Positions 41,626-53,131 are shown, numbered from the stretch's first letter. The stretch is DNA of 64,000 bases from Mycobacterium shinjukuense (GCF_010730055.1 NZ_AP022575.1:558001-622000); one strand, 5' to 3'. The notes: generated by a model from the sequence alone, not told the origin. Program-made: numbers and translations.

Positions 41626-42411
41626 GGCACCACGGAGATCACCGAGGCCAATTTCGAAGATCAGGTGATCGTCCGGTCCGACGAGGTGCCGGTGGTCGTT
41701 GTGCTGTGGTCACCGCGCAGTGACGTGTGTGTCGAGCTGCTCGACACGCTGTCCGGGCTGGTCGCCGCCGACCGGGGCACGTGGTCGCTGGCGACGGTCA
41801 ATGTCGATGCCGCGCCGAACGTCGCCCGGATTTTCGGCGTGCAAGCGGTGCCGACCGTGGTGGCTTTGGCTGCGGGGCAGCCGATCTCCAGCTTCTAGGG
41901 CCTGCAGCCCGCCGACCAGCTGCGGCGCTGGGTGGATTCCTTGGTTTCGGCGACGGCCGGAAAGCTCAAGGGCCCAAGGAGTTCCGAGCGCGTCGCGGAG
42001 GTCGATCCGGCCGTGGCGCAGGCGCGCAAGGAGCTTGAGGCCGGCGACTTCGTTGCTGCCCGCAAATCATATGAGGCGATCCTGGATGCCAATCCGGGCA
42101 GTGTGGAGGCGAAGGCGGCCATCCGGCAGATCGATTTCCTCACCCGGGCAACGGCACGGCGGCCGGACGCGGTTTGGGTTGCCGACGCGGCACCGAATGA
42201 CATCGAGGCCGCTTTGGCCGCCGCCGACGTGCAAGTCCTCAACCAGGATGTGAGCGCGGCCTTCGAGCGCCTGATCGCGTTGGTGCGGCGGACATCTGGA
42301 GACGAGCGCACCCGGGTGCGCACCCGGCTGGTCGAGCTGTTCGAGCTGTTCGATCCCGCCGATCCCGAGGTCGTCGCCGGCCGGCGCAACCTGGCCAACG
42401 CGCTGTATTGA
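41626..42411 (+). pseudogene. Second copy of the thioredoxin-fold/TPR gene, broken
   Basis: Bases 41626-42411 match 38712-39497 without any indel. I count about eight substitutions in 786 bases (about 99% identity). One turns CAG into a TAG stop at 41896-41898, in the thioredoxin domain. The first 43 codons and the start codon of the intact gene are missing; upstream sequence is the glgB remnant. A 159-codon frame restarts at GTG 41932 and would encode only the TPR half. Probably non-functional. Confidence 0.92.
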
Positions 42412-42454
42412 GGTGTGTGGCGAGCCGACGCCGCATCGCCCTAAACCAGCCTCG

Positions 42455-43954
42455 TCAACCACCCGATGACCCGTCGACCCCGGCCAGGCCGATGAGCCCG
42501 CCGGAACCGCCGGCGCCACCGGCGCCACCCTTACCCGGCGCACTGCCAGCTCCGCCGCTCCCGCCGTTGCCACCGTTGCCGATCAGGGTGGCGTTGCCGC
42601 CGAGGCCGCCGACACCGCCCGTTGCCGTTATGCCGGCGCCGCCGACGCCGCCAGCGCCACCGTTGCCGACCAACCCGGCTTTGCCGCCCGCTCCACCGGC
42701 TCCGCCGTCGCCGGTCAAGTTAATCCCGCCGGCGCCGCCAATCCCACCGTTGCCGTACAGCAGCCCGGCGTTACCGCCGACACCACCGGCTCCCGCACCG
42801 GAGTTGCCGCCGCCGCCGGTGCCGCCGGAGCCGCCGTCGCCGGAAAGCACGCCGCCGTTGCCGCCGGCTCCACCGGCCCCTCCGAGCCCACCAGTATCGA
42901 TGCCAACCCCGCCGGCGCCGCCCGAGCCCCCAGGGCCGAATAGCCCGCCGCCACCGCCCCGGCCGCCGGCCCCGGCGGCGTTTTTGACGCTGGTTCCGCC
43001 GCTGCCGCCGGAACCGCCGGAGCCGGAAAACAGGCCGGCATCGCCCCCCGCCCCGCCTATCCCACCGTCCCCGTCTTGCCCGAAGCCGCCGGCGCCGCCC
43101 GCGCCGCCAGTCCCGGCAAGCAGGCCGCCATTACCGCCCGCCCCGCCTGTCCCACCGCCGGCGGTACCGCCGAAGCCTCCGTTACCGCCAACCCCTCCTG
43201 AGCCGAATAGGCCTCCGGCCCCTCCGACTCCGCCGGTTCCACCCTGGAGCCCCGGTCCGCCGCTGCCGCCGGCTCCACCGACGCCGAACAGCCCGGTGGC
43301 TCCGCCAGCGCCACCGATACCGCCGGTGTCGGTGCCTATGCCGCCGGTTCCGCCTGGGCCACCGGCGCCGAACAGCAAACCACCCGTCCCGCCAGCGCCG
43401 CCGGCCCCGCCATTGCCGGTCGGGGTGGTGGCCGCGCCGCCGGCGCCGCCGGCTCCCCCGTTGCCGAACAGGCCTGCCGCGCCGCCGGCCCCACCGGTTT
43501 GGCCGGGAGCGCCGGACCCGCCGGCCCCGCCGTTGCCGATCAATATCCCGCCGGCCCCGCCGGCTTGTCCGGTACCCGGCGCTCCGTCGGCGCCGTTGCC
43601 GATCAATGGGCGCCCCAGCAACAGCTGGGTGGGCATGTTTATCACGTTCAGCAGGCCGTCCAGCGGCCCCGCGGCGGCTGCCTCGGCGCTGGCATACGAG
43701 TTGGCACCCGCGGTCAGTGCTTGCACGAACCGGCTATGAAACCCCGCCGCCTGAGCGCTGAGCGCCTGGTAGGCCTGGGCGTGCGTGGAGAACAGCGCCG
43801 CGATGGCCGCCGACACCTCATCGGCACCAGCGGCCAGCACCTCTGTGGTCGAGGCCGCCGCCGCACCGTTGGCCGCGCTGATCGCTGAGCCGATACTCGA
43901 CAAATCCGCCGCCGCTGCGACAACCGCCTCCGGCACCGCGAACACATACGACAT
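42455..43954 (-). CDS. PE_PGRS family protein (unit B)
   Basis: ATG 43954 gives 499 residues, starting [20 protein letters not shown]. The PE domain is colinear with unit A (identical over [20 protein letters not shown]) but differs at many other positions. The linker [17 protein letters not shown] and GGAGG repeats continue to the end ([11 protein letters not shown]). It is about 100 residues shorter than its neighbour in the PGRS part. ESX-5 export is inferred from the family. Confidence 0.92.
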   Translation of the reverse strand: MSYVFAVPEAVVAAAADLSSIGSAISAANGAAAASTTEVLAAGADEVSAAIAALFSTHAQAYQALSAQAAGFHSRFVQALTAGANSYASAEAAAAGPLDGLLNVINMPTQLLLGRPLIGNGADGAPGTGQAGGAGGILIGNGGAGGSGAPGQTGGAGGAAGLFGNGGAGGAGGAATTPTGNGGAGGAGGTGGLLFGAGGPGGTGGIGTDTGGIGGAGGATGLFGVGGAGGSGGPGLQGGTGGVGGAGGLFGSGGVGGNGGFGGTAGGGTGGAGGNGGLLAGTGGAGGAGGFGQDGDGGIGGAGGDAGLFSGSGGSGGSGGTSVKNAAGAGGRGGGGGLFGPGGSGGAGGVGIDTGGLGGAGGAGGNGGVLSGDGGSGGTGGGGNSGAGAGGVGGNAGLLYGNGGIGGAGGINLTGDGGAGGAGGKAGLVGNGGAGGVGGAGITATGGVGGLGGNATLIGNGGNGGSGGAGSAPGKGGAGGAGGSGGLIGLAGVDGSSGG

Positions 43955-44109
43955 CGCACGCCTCCCACCACATCGCGACCAGACCATTGGTGATCGACGG
44001 GCCGGAGGTCGCTCGGTCACCACAACTAACGCGTGAGAGCGTATCGTGTGCGCGGCGAGATATCCCGAGTTTGGTCGAGTTCCGACCATCGATCGCCGGC
44101 AGCTGATGG

Positions 44110-46317
44110 TTAGTCCGGCTCCAGCCACAGTGCGGACATGGCCGGCAAGACGAGCACCGCTGACGCCGGCCGGCCGTGCCACGGATCGTCGGTGGCGTCC
44201 ACACCACCGAGGTTGCCGGCTCCGGTGCCGTGGTACGCCGTCGCGTCGGTGTTGAGCACCTCCCGCCAGCGGCCGGCGCGCGGCAGGCCAAGTCGGTAGC
44301 CGCTGTGTTCTGTACCCGCGAAATTGAACACACAGGCCATCACCGAGCCGTCGCTGCCGTAACGCAGGAAGCTCAATACGTTGTTGGCCGAGTCATTGGC
44401 GTCGATCCACGAATAACCCTCGGGGGTGGTGTCTCGACTCCACAGCGCCGGGCGGCTGCGGTAGATCTCGTTGATGTCGCGCACCAGCCGCAGAATCCCG
44501 TTGGAGAAACCCTTTTCATCGAGCTGGAACCAGTCCAAGCCGCGCTGCTCGGACCATTCGGCGCGCTGGCCGAATTCCTGACCCATGAACAACAGTTGCT
44601 TGCCGGGATGTGCCCACTGGTAGGCGAGTAGGCTCCGCAGCCCGGCGGCCTTGGCATGATTGTTGCCCGGCATCCGACTCCACAGCGTCCCCTTGCCGTG
44701 CACCACCTCGTCGTGGCTGAGCGGCAGCACGTAATTCTCGCTGAACGCGTACAGCATCGAGAACGTCATCTCGTGGTGATGGTAGCTGCGGTACACCGGG
44801 TCCCGGCCGAGGTAGCCCAGGGTGTCGTGCATCCAGCCCATGTTCCACTTCATCGAAAACCCCAGCCCGCCAAGGTTGGTCGGGCGGGTCACACCGGGCC
44901 AAGACGTCGACTCCTCGGCGATGGTGACGACGCCCGGCGCGGCCTTGTGCGCCGTGGCGTTCATCTCCTGCAGGAACTGCACGGCTTCCAGGTTTTCCCG
45001 CCCGCCGTAGATGTTGGGGGTCCAGCCGCCGTCCGGGCGCGAGTAGTCCAGGTAGAGCATCGATGCCACCGCGTCTACCCGCAGACCGTCGACGTGGAAC
45101 TCTTCGAGCCAATACAGCGCGTTCGCCACCAAGAAGTTACGCACCTCCGGGCGGCCAAAGTCGAAAACGTAGGTGCCCCAATCCAGTTGCTCACCGCGTT
45201 TGGGATCGGAATGTTCGTAGAGAGGTGTGCCGTCAAACCGTCCCAGCGCCCATGAGTCCTTCGGAAAGTGCGCCGGCACCCAGTCCACGATGACGCCGAT
45301 GCCGGCCTGGTGCAGGGCGTCGACCAGGGCGCGGAAGTCGTCGGGTGTGCCGAAGCGGGAGGTGGGCGCATAGTAGGAGGTGACCTGATATCCCCACGAT
45401 CCGGCGAACGGGTGTTCCGCGATGGGCAGCAGCTCCACATGGGTAAACCGCTGTTGCACAACATAATCCGTTAACTCTCCGGCAAGCTGGCGGTAGCTTA
45501 GTCCGGGACGCCAGGAGCCGAGGTGGACTTCGTAGATGCTCATCGGCTCGAATACCGGATTGCGGTGTGCGCGCCCCGCCATCCAGTCGCCGTCGCCCCA
45601 GGTGTAATTGCTGACCGTTACCCGCGAGGCGGTCTGCGGCGGCACCTCGGTGCTGAAGGCGAACGGATCGGCCCGATCGGTGACCACACCGTCGGCACCA
45701 TGTACCCGGAACTTGTACAGGCCGTCGGTGGGAAAGCCGGGCCAGAACAATTCCCACACTCCGGAAGAGCCCAGCATCCGCATCGGGGCATCGTTGCCGT
45801 TCCAACCGTTGAACTCGCCGATCAGGCTGACACCCTTGGCGTTGGGTGCCCACACCGCAAACGACACGCCACGCACCACACCGTCGGGTGTGGTGAAGGA
45901 GCGGGGGTGGGCACCGAGTACCTCCCACAGTCGTTCGTGACGGCCCTCGGCGAACAGGTGCAGGTCGACCTCGCCCAGGGTGGGCAAGAAGCGGTAGGCG
46001 TCGGCGACGACGCGCGGTTCGGAACCGGCGTAGCTCACCTGCAGGCGGTAGTCGATGAGATCGACGAATGGCAACGACCCGGCGAACAGGCCAGAATCGA
46101 TGTGCTGCAAGGGGAAGCGATCGTCACCGACGAGCGCGACGACGCTGACCGCGTGCGGGCGCAGGGTCCGGATGACGGTGTGGTCGCCGTATTCGTGGGC
46201 GCCGAGGATGCCGTGCGGGTTGTGATGCGCACCCGTCACCAGGCGGGCCAGCTCGGTGGGCCCGGGCGCCAGGTGCGTCCCGGCGAATTGGCCGATTCGT
46301 TTCCCGGTTCGACTCAA
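44110..46317 (-). CDS. glgB: 1,4-alpha-glucan branching enzyme
   Basis: Introduces alpha-1,6 branches into alpha-glucans. It has 735 residues. N-terminal CBM48-like domains ([20 protein letters not shown]) are followed by the GH13 barrel. Catalytic residues are expected in [14 protein letters not shown] (Asp nucleophile), [10 protein letters not shown] (Glu acid/base) and [13 protein letters not shown] (Asp). It lies 6 bases downstream of glgE. The two act together in the GlgE pathway of glucan synthesis from maltose-1-phosphate. Confidence 0.97.
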   Translation of the reverse strand: MSRTGKRIGQFAGTHLAPGPTELARLVTGAHHNPHGILGAHEYGDHTVIRTLRPHAVSVVALVGDDRFPLQHIDSGLFAGSLPFVDLIDYRLQVSYAGSEPRVVADAYRFLPTLGEVDLHLFAEGRHERLWEVLGAHPRSFTTPDGVVRGVSFAVWAPNAKGVSLIGEFNGWNGNDAPMRMLGSSGVWELFWPGFPTDGLYKFRVHGADGVVTDRADPFAFSTEVPPQTASRVTVSNYTWGDGDWMAGRAHRNPVFEPMSIYEVHLGSWRPGLSYRQLAGELTDYVVQQRFTHVELLPIAEHPFAGSWGYQVTSYYAPTSRFGTPDDFRALVDALHQAGIGVIVDWVPAHFPKDSWALGRFDGTPLYEHSDPKRGEQLDWGTYVFDFGRPEVRNFLVANALYWLEEFHVDGLRVDAVASMLYLDYSRPDGGWTPNIYGGRENLEAVQFLQEMNATAHKAAPGVVTIAEESTSWPGVTRPTNLGGLGFSMKWNMGWMHDTLGYLGRDPVYRSYHHHEMTFSMLYAFSENYVLPLSHDEVVHGKGTLWSRMPGNNHAKAAGLRSLLAYQWAHPGKQLLFMGQEFGQRAEWSEQRGLDWFQLDEKGFSNGILRLVRDINEIYRSRPALWSRDTTPEGYSWIDANDSANNVLSFLRYGSDGSVMACVFNFAGTEHSGYRLGLPRAGRWREVLNTDATAYHGTGAGNLGGVDATDDPWHGRPASAVLVLPAMSALWLEPD

Positions 46318-46323
46318 GGCCCG

Positions 46324-48408
46324 TCATCTCCTGTGCAGCAGCATGCTTCGGGATGCCTGCGGTATGAGCGGCATGTTGACGATGTGGGCAACAGCCCGCT
46401 CGGGATCCAAGCGAATGTAATTGGCTTGTCCCCAATGGTATTCCTCGCCGGATATTTCATCGCGCACCCAAAACCGTTCGTAGGGCTCCATACCCAATGC
46501 CGCCGTGTCTAACCACAGCGTCGCTTCCTCAGGCCCGAACGCGTTGAGCGTGACCACCGTCAACACGCAGTCGCCGGTGGCGGGGTCGAACTTGCTGTAG
46601 GCCAGCAACGCATCGTTGTCCACGTGGTGGAAATGGATGGTGCGCAACTGCTGCAGGGCAGGGTGCAGCCGGCGAATGGTGTTGAGCCGGGCGATGAACG
46701 GCTCGAGTGATCGGCCCTGCGCGAGCGCGCCGGCGAAGTCGCGGGGACGCAATTGGTACTTCTCGGAGTCCAGGTATTCCTCGCTGCCCTCCCGCACCGC
46801 GCGATGTTCGAACAGTTCGTAACCGGAATACATCCCCCAGGCCGGACTCATGGTGGCCGCCAGCACCGCGCGGATGGCGAACATGCCCGGACCGTTGTGC
46901 TGCAGCACCGCGTGCAGGATATCTGGGGTGTTGACGAACAGGTTGGGCCGGCGGTAGTCGGCGAGTTCGGCTATCTCGTTGCCGAATTCGGTCAGCTCCC
47001 ACTTGCCGGTGCGCCAGGTGAAGTAGCTGTAGGACTGCGTGAAGCCGAGCTTGGCCAGCCCAAATTGGCGGGCCGGCGGGGTGAAAGCCTCGGAGAGGAA
47101 CAGCACGTCGGGGTCCACGTTCTTCACCTCGGCGATCAGCCAGGCCCAGAAGTTGGGTGGCTTGGTGTGCGGATTGTCAACCCGAAAGAACTTGACGCCG
47201 TGATCAATCCAATGCCGCACCACGCGCAGCACCTCGTCGTAGAGTCCTGCGGGATCGTTGTCGAAGTTGAGCGGATAGATGTCTTGGTACTTCTTCGGCG
47301 GATTCTCCGCATAGGCGATGGTGCCGTCCGGTAATTCGGTGAACCAGTTGCGGTGTTCGCGGGCCCACGGATGATCGGGTGCGCATTGCAGCGCCAAGTC
47401 CAGGGCGACCTCCATGCCCAGGTTGCGGGCCGCGGCGACGAAGTCGTCGAAGTCGTCGATGGTGCCCAGGCTGGGATGAACGGCATCGTGGCCGCCCTCG
47501 TCGCTGCCGATCGCCCACGGCGATCCCACATCGCCGGGTGCGGCGGTGGGGTTGTTGTTGCGGCCCTTGCGGTGCACCCTGCCGATCGGATGGATCGGCG
47601 GCAGGTAGACGACGTCGAAGCCCATCTTGGCGATGCGCGGCAGCGCAGCCGCGGCGGTGGCGAAGGTGCCATGCACCGGGTTGCCGTCGGCGTCCCAGCC
47701 GCCGGTCGAGCGCGGAAACATCTCGTACCACGCGCCGAATCGGGCCGCCGGCCGATCCACCCAGACCCCGAACTGCTCGCCGCGGGTTACCAGGTCCCGC
47801 AGCGGAAAGCGGGTGAGCAGTTCGTCGATGTCGGCCGTCAGGGCCAAAGCGGTGCGGGTCAGCGGGTCGCCGGGGGTGCGCAGCGCCGCGGCGGCCGCGA
47901 TGAGCGGTCCCCGCTGCGCGCGTGGCACCCCGGTGGCGGCCCGCTCGAACAGCGCGGCGCCGACCAACAGGTCGTTGCCCAGCTCCGTTTCGCCCTGGCC
48001 GGCGTCGAGTTTGGCCACCACATCGTGCCGCCAGGTGCGAATCGGATCACCCCAGCCGTCGACCCGGAAGGTCCACAACCCGACGCTGTCGGGGGTGAAC
48101 TGACCGTGGAAGACGAACGGCTCCCGGCCCATCGTCATCGGAATCAGCAGCGGCTTGACGCGATGCTCGGCCGACCCGGAGGTCGGCCTCACGTCGGGCG
48201 CCAGCACCGCCGTGATCCGGCGTACGTCGCTGACTTGCGGGTAACGCGGGCCGAGGTAGCGCACCACCAGGGTGGCCGCGACCGCGTCGTGGCCCTCGCG
48301 CCAGACCGTGGCGCTGACCGGAACTACCTCACCGACCACCGCTTTGGCGGGGTATGTGCCGCATGAGACGACGGGCGCGACGTTGTCGATCTCGACACGA
48401 CCGGGCAC
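46324..48408 (-). CDS. glgE: Maltosyltransferase GlgE (alpha-1,4-glucan:maltose-1-phosphate)
   Basis: Extends alpha-glucans using maltose-1-phosphate derived from trehalose; essential in M. tuberculosis because the substrate is toxic. It has 694 residues from a GTG with GGAG 8 bases upstream. GH13_3 features: [19 protein letters not shown], catalytic Asp in [15 protein letters not shown], general acid in [11 protein letters not shown]. The gene pair glgE-glgB is divergent from glgP. Confidence 0.96.
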   Translation of the reverse strand: MPGRVEIDNVAPVVSCGTYPAKAVVGEVVPVSATVWREGHDAVAATLVVRYLGPRYPQVSDVRRITAVLAPDVRPTSGSAEHRVKPLLIPMTMGREPFVFHGQFTPDSVGLWTFRVDGWGDPIRTWRHDVVAKLDAGQGETELGNDLLVGAALFERAATGVPRAQRGPLIAAAAALRTPGDPLTRTALALTADIDELLTRFPLRDLVTRGEQFGVWVDRPAARFGAWYEMFPRSTGGWDADGNPVHGTFATAAAALPRIAKMGFDVVYLPPIHPIGRVHRKGRNNNPTAAPGDVGSPWAIGSDEGGHDAVHPSLGTIDDFDDFVAAARNLGMEVALDLALQCAPDHPWAREHRNWFTELPDGTIAYAENPPKKYQDIYPLNFDNDPAGLYDEVLRVVRHWIDHGVKFFRVDNPHTKPPNFWAWLIAEVKNVDPDVLFLSEAFTPPARQFGLAKLGFTQSYSYFTWRTGKWELTEFGNEIAELADYRRPNLFVNTPDILHAVLQHNGPGMFAIRAVLAATMSPAWGMYSGYELFEHRAVREGSEEYLDSEKYQLRPRDFAGALAQGRSLEPFIARLNTIRRLHPALQQLRTIHFHHVDNDALLAYSKFDPATGDCVLTVVTLNAFGPEEATLWLDTAALGMEPYERFWVRDEISGEEYHWGQANYIRLDPERAVAHIVNMPLIPQASRSMLLHRR

Positions 48409-48542
48409 CGATCACTCCATTCCTGGGCTCGTCACCGCTCTCACCCTAGTGTCCGGCCGCACCCGCGGGACCAAAGCCGCTCTCGCAAGGCCGGCTCCGC
48501 GTCGCCCTGCGCACGGCGAAATCCCCAGTAAGGTAAGGACGC

Positions 48543-51128
48543 GTGAAAGCTCTGCGCCGGTTCACCGTCCGTGCTCACCTACCCGAGCGGCTGGCCGCGC
48601 TCGACCAGCTGTCGACCAACCTGCGGTGGTCCTGGGATAAGCCGACCCAGGACCTGTTCGCCATCGTCGATGCGCGGCTGTGGGCGCAGTGCGGCCACGA
48701 TCCGGTGGCGCTGCTGGGTGCGGTGAGTCCGGCCCGGCTCGACGAGCTCGCGCTGGATGAAGAGTTCCTGGCCCGGCTCGACGAGCTGGCGGCCGACCTG
48801 AACGATTACCTGACCCGTCCGCTGTGGTATCAGCAGCAGGCGGCGGCGGGTGCGGCGCTGCCGAGCGGCATCGCGTACTTCTCCATGGAGTTCGGCGTCG
48901 CCGAGGTGTTGCCCAACTACTCCGGTGGCCTCGGCATCCTGGCCGGCGACCATCTCAAGTCCGCGTCGGATCTGGGGTTGCCGCTGATCGCGGTGGGCCT
49001 GTACTACCGCTCCGGGTACTTTCGGCAGTCGCTGACCGCCGACGGTTGGCAGCAGGAGACCTATCCGTCGCTGGATCCGCAGGGGCTGCCGCTGCGCCTG
49101 CTGGTCGACGCGGCCGGGAATCCGGCGCTGGTGGAACTGGCGCTGCCGGATTCCGCGCGGCTGAGGGCGCGCATCTGGGTCGCGCAGGTCGGTCGGGTCC
49201 CGCTGCTATTGCTGGATTCCGACGTCCCGGAGAACGAGCACGACCTGCGCGGCGTCACCGACCGGCTGTACGGCGGCGATCAAGAACATCGCATCAAGCA
49301 AGAGATCCTGGCCGGGATCGGCGGGGTGCGGGCGATCCGCGCGTTCACCGCCATCGAAGGGCTGCCCGCGCCGGAGGTGTTCCACATGAACGAGGGCCAC
49401 GCCGGATTCCTCGGCATCGAACGCATCCGTGAGCTGATCACCGACGCGGGGTTGGATTTCGACACCGCGTTGACGGTGGTGCGCGCCAGCACCGTGTTCA
49501 CCACGCACACGCCGGTGCCCGCCGGCATCGACCGGTTCCCGGTGGACATGGTGCGGCGCTACGTCGCCGACGGCGAGCCCACGCTGCTGCCCGGTGTGCC
49601 CGTCGAGCGGATCCTCGCGCTGGGCGCCGAGGACGATCCGGCCAAGTTCAACATGGCGCACCTGGGCCTGCGGCTGGCGCAACGGTCCAATGGTGTCTCG
49701 CTGCTGCACGGCCAGGTGAGCCGGGCCATGTTCAACGGGCTGTGGCCCGGATTCGACCCGGGCGAGGTGCCGATCGGGTCGATCACCAACGGCGTGCACG
49801 CGCGCACCTGGGCCGCGCCGCAGTGGCTGCAGCTGGGGCGCGAGCTGGCCGGGTCGGACTCGTTCCGCGAACCCGCCGTATGGCTGCGGCTGCAGCGGGT
49901 CGATCCCGGGCAGCTGTGGGGGATCCGCTCGCAGCTGCGATCGCTGCTGGTCGACGACGTTCGGGCGCGGTTGCGTCAGTCGTGGCTGGAACGTGGCGCG
50001 TCAGAAGCCGAATTGGGCTGGATTGCAACGGCATTCGACCCGAATGTGCTGACCGTCGGGTTCGCCCGCCGGGTCCCGACGTACAAGCGGTTGACGCTGA
50101 TGCTGCGCGATCCGGATCGGCTGGAACGGCTGCTGCTCGATCCGGATAGGCCGATTCAGCTGGTCGTCGCCGGCAAGTCGCACCCGGCCGACGACGGCGG
50201 CAAGGCGCTGATCCAGCAGGTGGTGCGGTTCGCCGACAGGCCGGAGGTGCGGCACCGCATCGCCTTTTTGCCCAACTACGACATGTCGATGGCCCGGCTG
50301 TTGTACTGGGGCTGCGACGTCTGGCTGAACAACCCGCTGCGGCCGTTGGAGGCGTGCGGCACTTCGGGGATGAAGAGCGCGCTCAATGGCGGGCTGAACC
50401 TGTCGATCCGCGACGGTTGGTGGGACGAGTGGTACGACGGCGAAAACGGTTGGGAGATACCGTCTGCCGACGGCGTCGCCGACGAGGGGCGGCGCGATGA
50501 CCTGGAGGCCGGCGCGCTGTATGACCTGCTGGAGCGGGCGGTGGCGCCGAAGTTCTACGAGCGCGACGAACACGGGGTGCCGCCGCGCTGGATCGAAATG
50601 GTGCGGCACACCTTGCAGACGCTTGGCCCCAAGGTGCTGGCCTCGCGCATGGTGCGGGACTACGTCGAGCAGTACTACACGCCCGCCGCGCGGTCGCTGC
50701 GCACGATCGTCGAGGCCGGTGACGACGGTTCCCCGTTCGCCGCGGCCCGGGAGCTGGCGGCCTACCGCCGGCGCGCCGAAGAGGGGTGGCCGCAGATCGA
50801 AATCACCGACGTCGACAGCACCGGCCTGCCGGACACTCCGCTGCTCGGGTCGAAGCTGACCCTGACCGCGACCGTATCGCTGGCCGGGTTGGCGCCCGAC
50901 GACGTGACCGTGGAAGCGGTGCTGGGCAGGGTCGACGCCGGCGACGTGCTGCTGGATCCGGTGACCATCGAAATGTCGTATGCCGGTGGCGCCGAGGGCG
51001 GCAACCACGTCTTCTCGACGACGACCCCGCTGCCGCTGGCGGGGGCGCTGGGCTACACGGTGCGGGTGCTGCCGCGGCATCCGCTGCTGGCCGCCGGCAG
51101 CGAATTCGGGTTGGTCACCCTGGCCTGA
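48543..51128 (+). CDS. glgP: Glycogen (alpha-glucan) phosphorylase
   Basis: PLP enzyme that releases glucose-1-phosphate from alpha-glucans. It has 861 residues. A DUF3417-type N-terminal region (RRFTVRAHLPERLAALDQL) is typical of actinobacterial GlgP. The substrate motifs SMEFGVAEVLPNYSGGLG and FHMNEGHAGF are present; the PLP lysine is in the EACGTSGMKSALNGGLNLS motif. GTG 48543 is preceded by TAAGGT (48529-48534), a possible -10 only 8 bases upstream. The last 14 bases overlap convergent dinG. Confidence 0.96.
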   Translation: MKALRRFTVRAHLPERLAALDQLSTNLRWSWDKPTQDLFAIVDARLWAQCGHDPVALLGAVSPARLDELALDEEFLARLDELAADLNDYLTRPLWYQQQAAAGAALPSGIAYFSMEFGVAEVLPNYSGGLGILAGDHLKSASDLGLPLIAVGLYYRSGYFRQSLTADGWQQETYPSLDPQGLPLRLLVDAAGNPALVELALPDSARLRARIWVAQVGRVPLLLLDSDVPENEHDLRGVTDRLYGGDQEHRIKQEILAGIGGVRAIRAFTAIEGLPAPEVFHMNEGHAGFLGIERIRELITDAGLDFDTALTVVRASTVFTTHTPVPAGIDRFPVDMVRRYVADGEPTLLPGVPVERILALGAEDDPAKFNMAHLGLRLAQRSNGVSLLHGQVSRAMFNGLWPGFDPGEVPIGSITNGVHARTWAAPQWLQLGRELAGSDSFREPAVWLRLQRVDPGQLWGIRSQLRSLLVDDVRARLRQSWLERGASEAELGWIATAFDPNVLTVGFARRVPTYKRLTLMLRDPDRLERLLLDPDRPIQLVVAGKSHPADDGGKALIQQVVRFADRPEVRHRIAFLPNYDMSMARLLYWGCDVWLNNPLRPLEACGTSGMKSALNGGLNLSIRDGWWDEWYDGENGWEIPSADGVADEGRRDDLEAGALYDLLERAVAPKFYERDEHGVPPRWIEMVRHTLQTLGPKVLASRMVRDYVEQYYTPAARSLRTIVEAGDDGSPFAAARELAAYRRRAEEGWPQIEITDVDSTGLPDTPLLGSKLTLTATVSLAGLAPDDVTVEAVLGRVDAGDVLLDPVTIEMSYAGGAEGGNHVFSTTTPLPLAGALGYTVRVLPRHPLLAAGSEFGLVTLA

Positions 51129-53103
51129 CGGGCGGCGGGCCGTCTGCTCGCGCCAGCCGCTGCAGCGCGGCGCGCACCTGTGCGCCGTCGGTGGTGTACC
51201 AAAACGGTGGCAGTGAGGCGCGCAGATACTCGCCGTAGCGGGCGGTGGCCAGGCGCGAGTCCAGCACCGCGACCACGCCCCGATCGCTGATACGGCGCAG
51301 CAGCCGGCCCGACCCCTGGGCCAGCAACAGCGCGGCGTGGCTGGCGGCGATGGCCATGAACCCGTTGCCGCCGCGGGCCGTCACCGCGCGCTGTCGGGCG
51401 CTGAGCAGCGGGTCATCCGGCCGGGGAAAAGGGATGCGGTCGATCACCACCAGCGACAGCGACGGCCCCGGAACGTCGACGCCCTGCCACAGCGACAGCG
51501 TGCCGAACAGGGAGGTCGCGGCGTCGGCGGTGAACTGCTCGACCAGCGCGGAGGTGCTGTCCTCGCCCTGGCACAACACCGGCGTGGACAGTCGTTCGCG
51601 CATGGCCTCGGCGGCGGCCTGGGCCGCCCGCATCGACGAGAACAACCCCAAGGTGCGGCCCTCGGCGGCGGTGATCAGGTCGGCGATCTCGGTGAGTTGC
51701 TCGGCCGAGCCAGTGCCGTCGCGGGCCGGCGGCGGGAGATGGGCGGCCACGTAGAGGATTCCCGACTTGGCGTGTTGGAACGGTGAGCCCACATCCAGGC
51801 CACGCCACGGCGTGTCCGCGGTCAGGCCCCACGCGGTGGCCATCGCGTCAAATGACCCGCCGATGGTCAGCGTCGCCGAGGTCAACACCGTCGTGGCACG
51901 GGAGAACACCTGGGTGGCCAGCAGGTCGGCCACCGACAGCGGAGCCACCCGCAGCACCGCCCGTGGCGAACCGCGGGTGTTTTCGTGGTCCAGCCAGACC
52001 ACGTCGGTGCGGTCGGGGATGGCGGGGGAAAACGACGCCAGGATCCGCGACGCGGCATCGGAGATCTCGGCCAGCGCCGCGGCCGCTTCGGACCGGGCCG
52101 CCGCAGCCTGCGGGTCGCTGGTGGCCTCGATCGCCGAGCGGGCCGCGCTGGCCGCGTCGCGCAGCGCGCTCAGGTAGGTCGCCAACTCGTCGTCGAGGTA
52201 ATCGATGCGCCCCGGAGCGGCGTCCTGGATCGCCGAGGCGAAGGTGGCCGACGACGCCTCCAGCCGCTGGGCCAGGTCCGGGTCGACCAACCGGGTGATC
52301 CGCCGCGCGGCGACGCCGACGCTGGCCGACGTGAGCTCCGCGGCGGCCACCGAGGTCACCCGGTCCACCAACTCGTGTGCTTCGTCGATCACCAGCAGCG
52401 TGTGTTCTGGCAGCACCGCCGATTCGGCGACGGCATCGATGGCCAGCAGCGCGTGGTTGGTGACGACGATATCGGCGTGGCCGGCGCGGGCACGCGCCCG
52501 TTCGGAGAAGCACTGTGCGCCAAACGGGCAGCGGGCCACGCCGATACACTCCCGCGCCGACACGCTGACCCGAGACCACGATCGGTCCGGCACACCGGGT
52601 TTGAGGTCGTCGCGGTCACCGGAGTCGGTCGTCGACGCCCAGGCGGTGAGCCGCGCCACGTCGCGGCCCAGGGCCGCGATCGCCGTCGTGTCGAAGAGTT
52701 CCTGCTGCGACTGCTCGTCGTCGGCGTCTGCGCCCGAGCCGTGGATTTTGTTCAGGCACAGGTAGTTTCGCCTGCCTTTGAGCAACGCAAACCGCGGCCG
52801 GCGGGGCAACGCGTTGGCGAGCGCGTCGACCAGCCGGGGCAGATCACGATCGACGAGTTGACGCTGCAGGGCGATCGTCGCCGTCGACACCACGACCGGC
52901 ATGTTGTCGCCGAGCGCGCGCACGACCGCCGGGACCAGGTACGCCAGCGACTTGCCGGTGCCGGTGCCGGCCTGCACAACCAGGTGCTCCCCGGATTCAA
53001 AGGCCCGCGCTACCGCGGCGGCCATCTCCAGCTGGCCGCGGCGCCGGCTGCCACCGAGCGCGGCCACCGCGATCGCCAACAGCTCAGGCACCGACCTGGA
53101 CAC
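51115..53103 (-). CDS. dinG: ATP-dependent DNA helicase DinG (XPD-like, Fe-S)
   Basis: 5'-3' helicase that resolves R-loops, D-loops or G-quadruplexes. It has 662 residues. Walker A is VQAGTGTGKSLAYL and the DEAH box is LLVIDEAHELVD. Iron-sulphur cysteines are in RRNYLCLNKIHG and in ECIGVARCPFGAQC. C-terminal helicase motifs include FGTLSLWQGVDVPG and QGSGRLLRRISDRG. Given the very GC-rich repeats nearby, a role in structured DNA is plausible (inference). Confidence 0.95.
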   Translation of the reverse strand: MSRSVPELLAIAVAALGGSRRRGQLEMAAAVARAFESGEHLVVQAGTGTGKSLAYLVPAVVRALGDNMPVVVSTATIALQRQLVDRDLPRLVDALANALPRRPRFALLKGRRNYLCLNKIHGSGADADDEQSQQELFDTTAIAALGRDVARLTAWASTTDSGDRDDLKPGVPDRSWSRVSVSARECIGVARCPFGAQCFSERARARAGHADIVVTNHALLAIDAVAESAVLPEHTLLVIDEAHELVDRVTSVAAAELTSASVGVAARRITRLVDPDLAQRLEASSATFASAIQDAAPGRIDYLDDELATYLSALRDAASAARSAIEATSDPQAAAARSEAAAALAEISDAASRILASFSPAIPDRTDVVWLDHENTRGSPRAVLRVAPLSVADLLATQVFSRATTVLTSATLTIGGSFDAMATAWGLTADTPWRGLDVGSPFQHAKSGILYVAAHLPPPARDGTGSAEQLTEIADLITAAEGRTLGLFSSMRAAQAAAEAMRERLSTPVLCQGEDSTSALVEQFTADAATSLFGTLSLWQGVDVPGPSLSLVVIDRIPFPRPDDPLLSARQRAVTARGGNGFMAIAASHAALLLAQGSGRLLRRISDRGVVAVLDSRLATARYGEYLRASLPPFWYTTDGAQVRAALQRLARADGPPPVRPG

Positions 53104-53131
53104 CGACTCGGACGTGGCTGCTCCCGTGCGC

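Larger units (their letters stand above)
38712..44112. repeat. Imperfect tandem duplication: thioredoxin-like gene, PE_PGRS, glgB 3' end
   Basis: Unit A is 38712-41590 (Rv1324-like 3' part, PE_PGRS on the minus strand, glgB 3' remnant). Unit B is 41626 to about 44180 (Rv1324-like pseudogene, PE_PGRS, glgB 3' end). Matching landmarks are offset by 2914 bases at the Rv1324-like genes and 2590 at the glgB stops. The difference of about 324 bases is explained largely by the longer PGRS region in unit A. The thioredoxin-like part is about 99% identical, the PE_PGRS and glgB parts much less. Confidence 0.85.

Noticed and set aside
39577..43739. Long plus-strand proline-rich frames opposite the other two PE_PGRS genes (514 and 443 codons)
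   Set aside because: PGRS repeats have few stops on the opposite strand (GGC/GCC codons read as Pro/Ala). No ribosome site or recognisable domain supports them.
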